Origin: an uncultured Planctomycetia bacterium
GTDB taxonomy: Bacteria > Planctomycetota > Phycisphaerae > Phycisphaerales > SM1A02
Direction of reading: 5' to 3'
Length of the DNA: 64,000 nt
NCBI GenBank assembly: GCA_937871505.1
Contig: CALMPF010000020.1
Location: forward strand, 57,151 to 121,150
This document shows positions 8,438 through 15,097 of this stretch, in pieces. Position 1 is the first letter of the stretch. Each line of letters starts with the position of its first letter. Under the pieces are notes generated by a model. That model did not search any database and was not told the DNA's origin. It worked only from the letters and a program-made list of their open reading frames with translations. The position numbers and the translations under genes are program-made.

Positions 8438-10555
8438 TCAGAGCCGTCGGCGCGTCGTCCCCGAGAGCGAGGTCGTCTCAAGCAGCGTCGCGGTTCTCAG
8501 GATCCGCAGACCGACAGCTCGGAAGCGCCGGCTGCCGCCGATGCACCCGACGATGGTCCTGACGTCGTCGCGGTCGAGCAGCCAGACTCCCGGCGTTCCG
8601 CCGTCGTCGCGCAGCCGTTCGCGACGCTCGTACTCGAGCATCAGAACACGCTCGCGGAGCGGCCAGGAGTCAACCGCGTCGGCGATCTCGTCGGCCTTGT
8701 TGCTCAGGATCCCGAGCGTCCGGTGGAGGACGCTCCCGTTCATGTGCCGGTGGGCGAGCGCGAACCCCGAGACGCACCACCAGCCGTGGCTCTCGAGCAG
8801 CGCGCGGTCGGGACAGGCGGCGAGATCGACCACGGCGTCGAGCTCGGCGAGGATGCGCGCCAGCGCCGACGAGCCGAGACAGGGAGACCGCAGCGCCTCC
8901 AGCTCGATCCGGAGTCCGGCGGCGCGGTGGGCGATCGCGCTGCCCACGGTCGTTCGAGGCTCGCCTCCCGGATCGGATTGCCCCGGTCTCCGCGGCGCCG
9001 GCGCAGCATCGGGTCGGGCGTCGTCGCGGTCGGCCGGCGCGCTGATGAACCGCTCCGCCGCGACCACGTCGGCGAGGGCGTCGTCGATTGCGTCGGGAAG
9101 CTCGGCGAGGCGCGATTCGATCAGGTCGCGCGTGCACGCAGCGCGGAGCAGAAGCGCCCGGGCGGTGAGCTCTGCGAGCTGCTCGGGGGGAGTCATCCGC
9201 GCGGCGGTGACGGCCTCCGAGGCGATCGCCCGGGCCTCGAGCGGTTCGCCGAGGCGGTGGTGGGAGTCGGCGAGATCGAGGAGAATCTGCGCCCGGCGGG
9301 CGCGGGCGTGGGACCTGTCCACGATCGAAAGCGCCGCCAGCGCCTCGCGGTGCAGTTCCACCGCGCGCCCGTGCCTTCCGCCGCGCAGCGCGCTCTGCGC
9401 TGCGGCGTGAATGCGGGCGACGCGATCGACCGATGGATGCTCCGAAGGGGCGCGGGCGGGGAGGACTGCATCGAAGCCCGGGGCGTCGGGAGCGGCGCGT
9501 AGGGCGGGTGCCGGTGGCGCAGCGAGCGCCGTGCATCCACGTTCTGAATCGCGATCGCGCGCCCAGGTAGATTGAGGATCGAGCGCGACCGAAGATCGAG
9601 GCGCCGCGTCCGAACGGAACCGCACCCCCGGCGCGATCGACGCGCAGGCTCCCGAAGGCGGGTCGGGAGCCTCGCGCTCATCCGTTGCGATCGACCCGTG
9701 CCGCAGCGAGCGGTCCTGCAGAGCGGCACTGTCGCGCCGCTCCGCACCGCAGATCGGCGTCCCGTCGTCGCTTCGGCGGGGGTCGCGCCAGGAGCGTTCG
9801 CGAGTCGACTCGATCGGGATCGGGGCTCCGCTGCGGAGGTTCGGCTCGACGCGCTCGGCGGGTGATTCCCCGGAACGAGACGACGCCGGAGGACCGGCCC
9901 GATGCGGCCGGCGGTCGGCCCCGTGTTCGAGCGCCCCGTCGATTGCGCTCGCGTCGAGGGGGACGTGGTCGATCGGCTCGGCGGCCTTGATCTGGCCGTC
10001 GTCTCCGGGATCGGTCGGCACATCTGAGTCGGTGACCCCGTCATGTCGCTGCACCGACCGCGGCGGCCCCGCCTGCGCCCGCTCGGCCGTCGGTGAATCC
10101 GATCTGTCCACAGGCCTAGGATCACCGCGCGCCTCGCCGCTTCGGGCGAGTCCGAGGGACTCCGGGTCGCCGCCGACCGCGTCGCTCGCCGCGTCGTCGC
10201 AGGCGCCATCGCCCGGATCGCCGGGCGCTTCCCCGCTGAAGTCCGCACCTCCTGCATCCTCCCCGCGGCCATGGGCCGGATCGTCGGTCTGACGCTCCGC
10301 CTCAGCGGGAAGAGGGGGTGCTTCGAGGTGCGCGAGCAGGTCGTCGACGCCCCAGCCGAGCACGTCGGCAAGGCGCATGATGAAGTCGATCTTCGGAGCG
10401 CTGTTCGCCGGCAGCAGCTTCCCAGGATCGCGACCGAGCGCTGCCGCGAGCTGCCTCACGTTCCAGCCGTGAAGAGCGGCGGCGAGCATGACCAGCTCCC
10501 GAAGTCGACGGAGACGGTCGCGGCTGACCCACGGGCGACCACTGGCAACGAACAT
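8438..10555 (-). CDS. XRE-type HTH protein with long linker and C-terminal TPRs
   Basis: 705 residues; GGGAG six bases before ATG 10555 supports the start. Residues about 12-80 form an XRE/Cro-like helix-turn-helix (NVRQLAAALGRDPGKLL, then IMRLADVLGWGVDDLLAHLE). Residues about 85-350 are Asp/Arg/Pro/Ser-rich and probably disordered. From about 360 onward is helical TPR-like sequence (for example ALRGGRHGRAVELHREALAAL), ending in a globular segment with LLDRDDVRTIVGCIGGSRRF. It looks like a DNA-binding regulator with a sensory or protein-binding half. It lies between two direct copies of the 180 bp element together with the 65-residue gene upstream. Target unknown. Confidence 0.8.
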   Translation of the reverse strand: MFVASGRPWVSRDRLRRLRELVMLAAALHGWNVRQLAAALGRDPGKLLPANSAPKIDFIMRLADVLGWGVDDLLAHLEAPPLPAEAERQTDDPAHGRGEDAGGADFSGEAPGDPGDGACDDAASDAVGGDPESLGLARSGEARGDPRPVDRSDSPTAERAQAGPPRSVQRHDGVTDSDVPTDPGDDGQIKAAEPIDHVPLDASAIDGALEHGADRRPHRAGPPASSRSGESPAERVEPNLRSGAPIPIESTRERSWRDPRRSDDGTPICGAERRDSAALQDRSLRHGSIATDEREAPDPPSGACASIAPGVRFRSDAAPRSSVALDPQSTWARDRDSERGCTALAAPPAPALRAAPDAPGFDAVLPARAPSEHPSVDRVARIHAAAQSALRGGRHGRAVELHREALAALSIVDRSHARARRAQILLDLADSHHRLGEPLEARAIASEAVTAARMTPPEQLAELTARALLLRAACTRDLIESRLAELPDAIDDALADVVAAERFISAPADRDDARPDAAPAPRRPGQSDPGGEPRTTVGSAIAHRAAGLRIELEALRSPCLGSSALARILAELDAVVDLAACPDRALLESHGWWCVSGFALAHRHMNGSVLHRTLGILSNKADEIADAVDSWPLRERVLMLEYERRERLRDDGGTPGVWLLDRDDVRTIVGCIGGSRRFRAVGLRILRTATLLETTSLSGTTRRRL

Positions 10556-10908
10556 GGCTCACTCCCATCCTCGCCCAGCGATGCGTGCGGGAGGATCCTC
10601 GCCGCTCCGGCGGGATCGCGCATCGGTGCCGCCCCCGCGGCACGATCGACAGCGCACCTGAGCATCGACAAGCCTGCGCGAACGGATCGCGCGGAGAGCG
10701 GCGACGATCGCGAGCTCTCACGTCTTCACGGGCCCGGTTCAGAGCCCGATCCAGGCATCAAGCGATGGGCGGGAATGTATCGGTCGCGCTCGCGCATTTC
10801 CGCCTGCTGCACCTTTTTTTGCGTCGCGTCGCACAGGCCGAAGTGCCGTCGAGGACTGCTCGGAGCCGCTCCCTCTCGCGCTGATCGCGCGGGATCCGTC
10901 GGCCTGCA
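10556..10908. other. Intergenic region upstream of XRE-TPR gene
   Basis: 353 bp between two genes on the minus strand. I see the Shine-Dalgarno of the XRE gene near 10562-10566 and a T-run (10814-10820), but no gene, repeat copy or clear promoter. Confidence 0.5.
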
Positions 10909-11106
10909 TCACTCCGGAACGTGGACGAGGATCGCCGGAACTGCGGCGCGATGCCGCCATGCGCGGCCGCGCACCCTCGGTTGCCTGAGAAGCTCGAGAT
11001 GATCCAGATACTCGGCGAGCTTCGGCGCGGAGAACTCGCGGAGCCACTGGACCGAGACGGTACGGTTGATCTCTCGGATCTTCTCGATGAGCAGTTCCTT
11101 CGGCAT
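10909..11106 (-). CDS. Small protein of 65 residues, unknown function
   Basis: AAGGGG lies six bases before ATG 11106, so translation is likely. The first 50 residues are strongly amphipathic and helix-forming (KIREINRTVSVQWLREFSAPKLAEYLDHLELL), a pattern I associate with short planctomycete proteins of unknown function; that association is from memory and unverified. The tail is basic then hydrophobic. It shares strand with the XRE-TPR gene downstream and may be its partner, since both lie inside the segment bounded by the 180 bp repeats. Confidence 0.7.
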   Translation of the reverse strand: MPKELLIEKIREINRTVSVQWLREFSAPKLAEYLDHLELLRQPRVRGRAWRHRAAVPAILVHVPE

Positions 11107-11195
11107 CTCGATCCCCTTGGCTGCGCCCGTGCGGGCTCCGATGCGGCGACTCCTCTGTATCGGCGCGGAGAGGGTGGGCGGTTCAGCGAACCCAG

Positions 11196-11375
11196 CACTA
11201 CAGCGCTGGCCCTCGTCTGCTGCGGCCGCCCGGATGCGGCGTTCTGGCAGCGTCGCAGCTCGGCTTCGGGCCTCGACGTAGCACGGCGGCTACGCCGTCG
11301 GCCCGATGCCTTCGCTGCTCCTTGCCAGAAGCCGCCCCGAGCTGCCTCGCGACGGCGCGTTCCAGCGCTGTAGTG
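11196..11375. repeat. 180 bp dispersed inverted-repeat element, copy B
   Basis: Ends are a perfect 14 bp inverted repeat, CACTACAGCGCTGG (11196-11209) and its complement (11362-11375). A tip hairpin (ACGGCG-GCTA-CGCCGT, 11283-11298) lies near the middle, and CTCGGCTTC at 11259-11267 can pair with the GAAGCCG...CGAG region at 11328-11342, so much of the element can fold on itself. Same orientation as copy A. No target-site duplication is obvious at the edges. Confidence 0.9.
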
Positions 11376-11735
11376 CGAGAGGCCCGGGAGCTCTGAGGCT
11401 CGCGCCCGCTGAGAGACGCCTCGCTTGCGTCGGCGGGGGCCGGGCGACCACGACCCCGACGTCCCCGCGGGGGCTCCAGAACGGTCGATCGGAGTCGGGC
11501 AGCACGCGGTGGCGCAGGCCCGCCGGCCCGCCGCGGGCTGGACTGGCATGTCCCGGGATGCGAATGATCGCTCCGGAGCGGTCCCCCCTCCGAGCCGGCC
11601 CTCGGGCGGGCGCGATGGCGGAAATCGCCGGCGCGCGAATCCGAACCGTACGGCATCGAAAGGCGGGGTCGAAGTGCGGGCGTTCGCTCCCCGCACGTCG
11701 GCTGCTACCCGCCGGGCCGTCCGATCGAGCCCTTC

Positions 11736-11825
11736 GATTGGATCCAGTTCGATGGGAGCCCGCTCGTTGGGGACTCGTTGGATGGGAACTGGTCCGATGG
11801 GGACTGGCTCGACGGGAACTGGCTC
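11736..11825. repeat. 15 bp minisatellite
   Basis: Six units of 15 bases, typified by GATGGGAACTGGTCC and GACGGGAACTGGCTC, ending 103 bases before the small membrane protein gene at 11929. Confidence 0.9.
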
Positions 11826-11928
11826 GATGCAAGAGTGAACAGCACCCGCCCGTCACTTCACCGCCGGCGACCTCAGCCAGGCGACGAAGCGCACCCCGAG
11901 CCGGAGCCAAGGTTCCGGAGACGACGAC

Positions 11929-12165
11929 ATGGTCGAGCTCATTACGGCCCTCAGCAACAACTTCGGCGTCTTCATGATGCTGATGATCTTCGCCGTCATC
12001 CTGACGACGACCGTCGTTCGCGCGGTGGTGACCATCGCGAGCACGAATACGCGTGAGCGAAGCCGCCGCGAGATCGCCGCGTACATCGCCGAGGGGAGCA
12101 TCACGCCAGACCAGGGAGAGCGGCTGCTGAAGACAGCGGTCAACGGAAAGGACTCATCCTGCTGA
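11929..12165 (+). CDS. Small membrane protein with SHOCT-like C-terminus
   Basis: 78 residues; GGAG at 11917-11920 lies eight bases before the ATG. Residues about 10-34 form one transmembrane helix (FMMLMIFAVILTTTVVRAVVTI). The cytosolic part, REIAAYIAEGSITPDQGERLL, resembles the short SHOCT-type helix pair common at the C-termini of envelope proteins and of some phage-shock-associated small proteins. The role is probably a membrane adaptor or oligomerisation module; the partner is unknown and no psp gene is nearby. Confidence 0.8.
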   Translation: MVELITALSNNFGVFMMLMIFAVILTTTVVRAVVTIASTNTRERSRREIAAYIAEGSITPDQGERLLKTAVNGKDSSC

Positions 12166-12366
12166 CCCGCCGGGCGGCGGCGCACCGATCGCTCCGAGCC
12201 GGCGACGATCGGGCAGTCGGCGCCTTCGCGCTCGATCCCCCGGGGCGTCCGTCCACCCGTTCTTCGATGGGGCGGCTGTCAAAGGGCTCGTTCCCAAGGG
12301 GCGCGCTCGCACCGCGCCGGCTCTGGACGGACGTGGCTCCGGAGGTTCTGCGCTCCGCGGGCTCGG

Positions 12367-12426
12367 GTCGGGAACCTCACCCCCGGGAACTTCATCCCCG
12401 GGGGACATCATCCCGGGGTCTTCATC
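12367..12426. repeat. 15 bp minisatellite at serS stop codon
   Basis: Four 15-base units; on the minus strand they read as GATGAAGACCCCGGG and variants. The TGA stop of serS (12422-12424) falls in the first unit, so the array is the start of the serS 3' region. The repeated CCCGGG cores can also pair with each other. Confidence 0.9.
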
Positions 12427-13831
12427 TGGTGGGGGGAGCGATCCGTTCCAGGCCGCCCATGTATGGACGCAGCGGCGCGGGGATCACGACGCCTCCCTCG
12501 GCATCCTGGTGGATCTCGAGGAGCGGGATCAGGATCCGGGGACTTGCGATCACCGTGTTGTTCAACGACCAGCAGATGACGGTGCGCCCGGCCTCGTCGC
12601 GGTAGCGCAGGTTGAGCCTTCGGCACTGATAGTCGCCGAGCCGCGAGGCGCTGTGCGTCTCGCCCCAGTCGCCCACCGGCTTGCCATCGGGGCCCTCGGC
12701 GCCGCGACCGGGCATCCAGCACTCGATGTCGACCATCGCCTCGTTCTTCAGGCCCAGATCCCCGGTGCAGCACTCCAGCAGCCGGTGCGGCAGCGAGAGC
12801 GAGCGGAGGATCTCCTCGACGTACCCGATCATCGCCCGGTGCCAGTCGCGCTGCTCGGAGTCGTCGGCGCGGCAGATGACGACCTGCTCCACCTTGTCGA
12901 ACTGGTGGATCCGGTACAGGCCGGCGGTGTCCTTGCCGGCGGCCCCGGCCTCGCGGCGGAAGCACGTCGAGACCGTGACGTAGCGCCGCGGCAGCGTCGC
13001 GCCGTCGAGGATCTCGTCGGCGTGCAGCCCCATCAAGCCGACCTCGCCGGTTCCGGTCAGAAAGAGATCGGCGCCGGCGCCGCGGCGGCTCTCCTCGATG
13101 TGATACGCCTGCTCGCGCCCGGTCGGAAAGAACCCGGTGCCCACCATGCACTCTTCGCGCACGATCACCGGCACCGAGACCGGCGTGAAGCCGTGGCGGT
13201 CGATCATCGTGTCCAGCGCGTAGCGGAGCACGGCCTGATGCAGCCGCATTCCGGCGCCGACGAGGACGTAGTGCCTCGTGCCCGACATCCGCACGGCGCG
13301 CTCGAAGTCGACGAGACCGAGGTCGCGGACCAGCTCGAGGTGGGTCTTCGGCGCGAAGCCCCGCTGCGCCGCGAAGGGGATGGCCGGATCGAACGTCGGG
13401 GGCGACCAGCGCCGGGCTTCGACGTTCGCCGAGGCGTCGCTGCCGCGCGGCACGTCCGGCGCCGGCGGCTGCGGGACCGCGAGCCAGAGCTCCTCGAAGG
13501 GCCGCTGGAGCTCCGCAAGCTGCCGCTCGAAGGCCTGGATCTCCGTCTTGAGCGCCGCCGGCCGGTGCTCGAGCGCGCGGATCTCGGCCTCGAGCCGGTC
13601 GCGATCGTCGCCGGCGGCGGACTTGAGTCGGCCCTTGAGGCGTCCGATCTCCGGACCGACCTCCTTCGAAACGCGATTCTGCTCCGCGCGGCGCGACTCG
13701 AGATCGGTGATGAGCAGCCGCCGCCGCTCGTCAAGACGGACGAGGGCCTCGACATCGACGTCGAACGCCTTGTCGCGCGCTCCCCGCTTGAAGTGTTCCG
13801 GATCGTCGCGAAGCTGCTTCAGGTCGATCAT
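12422..13831 (-). CDS. serS: Seryl-tRNA synthetase
   Basis: 469 residues. Charges tRNA-Ser with serine in the cytosol. The N-terminal tRNA-binding coiled coil covers about residues 1-110 (starts MIDLKQLRDDPEHF; long charged helices RRAEQNRVSKEVG). The class II core follows with motif 2 (FRREAGAAGKDTAGLYRIHQF) and motif 3 near the C-terminus. The usual TAE(V/I)P motif appears as TGEVGL. The ATG has no Shine-Dalgarno but a TACGAT box eight bases upstream, suggesting a leaderless transcript. The C-terminus ends inside a 15 bp tandem array. Confidence 0.97.
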   Translation of the reverse strand: MIDLKQLRDDPEHFKRGARDKAFDVDVEALVRLDERRRLLITDLESRRAEQNRVSKEVGPEIGRLKGRLKSAAGDDRDRLEAEIRALEHRPAALKTEIQAFERQLAELQRPFEELWLAVPQPPAPDVPRGSDASANVEARRWSPPTFDPAIPFAAQRGFAPKTHLELVRDLGLVDFERAVRMSGTRHYVLVGAGMRLHQAVLRYALDTMIDRHGFTPVSVPVIVREECMVGTGFFPTGREQAYHIEESRRGAGADLFLTGTGEVGLMGLHADEILDGATLPRRYVTVSTCFRREAGAAGKDTAGLYRIHQFDKVEQVVICRADDSEQRDWHRAMIGYVEEILRSLSLPHRLLECCTGDLGLKNEAMVDIECWMPGRGAEGPDGKPVGDWGETHSASRLGDYQCRRLNLRYRDEAGRTVICWSLNNTVIASPRILIPLLEIHQDAEGGVVIPAPLRPYMGGLERIAPPTR

Positions 13832-13839
13832 GGGCCGCG

Positions 13840-13845
13840 ATCGTA
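13840..13845 (-). promoter_or_regulatory. -10 box TACGAT, leaderless serS
   Basis: Eight bases separate the box from ATG 13831, so the transcript should begin at or next to the start codon. Confidence 0.5.
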
Positions 13846-13915
13846 CCGCCGCCCGCCGCGCTGAGCGGGAGGGGGCGGCGCCAGCGAGGTGGCTCGGCCG
13901 GGAGCCGGGCGATGT

Positions 13916-14782
13916 TCACGTTCGGTAGGTCGGCGGCGCCGCCCAGCGCAGCTTCTCGATCAGCGTGCGCCAGTAGCTCGCCTCCGGATTGGCGACGAAG
14001 CGGGCGCGGAGCGGGTGCCGGCGGATGGTGACGACCTGACCCGCAGCGAGCTCGGCGGAGGCTTCGCCGTCGAGGACCAGCATCGATCCCGCGTTGGCGC
14101 GGACGACATGGATGCGCAGCACGGTGTCGGCGATGGTGACGATCGGACGGAACGCGAGGCTGTGCGCGGCGTTGGCGGTGATCACGATGCCCTCGAGGTC
14201 CGGATGGACGATCGGTCCCCCGGCGGAGACGTTGTGCGCCGTCGAGCCGGTCGGGGTCGCGACGATCAGCCCGTCGCCGCTGATCGTCGGTCCTTCGTCG
14301 CCGTCGACTTCGAGGCGAAGTTCCACCATCCGGAACGGGCGCCCCGCGGCGATGACGCAGTCGTTGAGCGCGATGCCGATCCGGCGCGGCGCGGCGGCGC
14401 CGGGCTCCTCGATCGATGCCAGCAGCACGAGGCGCTCGCGCACCATCGGCCGTTCACCGAGGATCGCCGCGAGCTGCCGCCGCAGGCTCTCCTCGTCGAA
14501 CTCGGCAAGGAACCCGAGCCGTCCGAAGTTCACGCCGACGATCGGGATGCGCAGCTCGAGGAGCCGCCGCGCCTGCCCGATGATGGTTCCGTCGCCGCCC
14601 AGGGCGATGGCGATGTCCGCCTCGATGTCGGTGGGGATCGGACCCTCTTCGGAGTCGATTTCCGCGACGATCGTCGCATGTTCCGAGAGCCACGAGCGAA
14701 GTTCGTCGAGGCGCTCCGCAACCTCGCGGCGCGATCGGTTCGGCAGCAGGAGCACTCGGCGCGCGGAGGGGTTCGCCCGCAT
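13916..14782 (-). CDS. nadK: NAD kinase
   Basis: 288 residues. Phosphorylates NAD+ to NADP+. It carries the diagnostic GGDGT (residues 62-66), the NFG.LGFL motif that follows (VGVNFGRLGFLAEF), and the glycine-rich SGDGLIVATPTGSTAHNVSAGG block of the nucleotide and metal site. The usual NE of the NE/D motif is ND (LNDCVIA). Start chosen at 14782 because TACCAT lies seven bases upstream; a longer in-frame extension to 14887 reads through repetitive intergenic DNA. It lies 84 bp upstream of serS on the same strand, each gene with its own box. Confidence 0.96.
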   Translation of the reverse strand: MRANPSARRVLLLPNRSRREVAERLDELRSWLSEHATIVAEIDSEEGPIPTDIEADIAIALGGDGTIIGQARRLLELRIPIVGVNFGRLGFLAEFDEESLRRQLAAILGERPMVRERLVLLASIEEPGAAAPRRIGIALNDCVIAAGRPFRMVELRLEVDGDEGPTISGDGLIVATPTGSTAHNVSAGGPIVHPDLEGIVITANAAHSLAFRPIVTIADTVLRIHVVRANAGSMLVLDGEASAELAAGQVVTIRRHPLRARFVANPEASYWRTLIEKLRWAAPPTYRT

Positions 14783-14789
14783 GGCCGCG

Positions 14790-14795
14790 ATGGTA
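14790..14795 (-). promoter_or_regulatory. -10 box TACCAT, leaderless nadK
   Basis: Seven bases before ATG 14782. Confidence 0.5.
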
Positions 14796-14937
14796 GCGGA
14801 GCGGTGATGGCGACCGAGGCGCCCGGAACCACCAACCACGAACGACCAACGGCCAAACCAACCACCGTCCGAGGCCGGACGCGGCACCGCTCCCGCCTTG
14901 GAGACGACGGACGCTGGGCCTCGGCGCGCGAACGAAA

Positions 14938-14964
14938 GAGGCCCCGGCAGGACGCCGGGGCCTC
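14938..14964 (-). terminator. Intrinsic terminator of subtilase gene
   Basis: Perfect 11 bp stem GAGGCCCCGGC / GCCGGGGCCTC with a 5-base loop. On the minus strand it is followed by TTTCGTTCG, a weak U-tract, and lies 134 bases after the subtilase stop. Confidence 0.7.
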
Positions 14965-15097
14965 GCGTTCGAATCGTGCGTTCTCCGCGACCCGTGCTTC
15001 GCGCGCTCGCCTGCGGGGACCGCTCCTCGGGGGCGTCGTTCGCGTGCAGCCGGCGGGCGTCGGGAGGGAACCGACCCCGCCGCGGCCGAGGTGGCGA

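Larger units (their letters stand above)
11107..11928. other. 822 bp gene-free region with two repeat types
   Basis: Contains dispersed element copy B (11196-11375) and a 15 bp minisatellite (11736-11825). Bases 11376-11735 show only mutually overlapping Arg/Pro-rich frames that run through the repeats; I do not accept any as genes. Confidence 0.65.
14783..15097. other. Intergenic region between subtilase stop and nadK
   Basis: Holds the nadK -10 box, an A/C-rich low-complexity stretch (14826-14870, repeated CCAAC and CCAACGGCCAA) and the strong hairpin at 14938-14964. No gene. Confidence 0.7.

Noticed and set aside
8258..11375. Composite transposon
   Set aside because: No transposase and no target-site duplication are visible; kept only as a repeat-bounded segment.
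11306..11977. 223-codon plus-strand frame in the gene-poor stretch
   Set aside because: Built from repeat copy B and the 15 bp array; overlaps a frame of equal length on the other strand and has no credible ribosome site.
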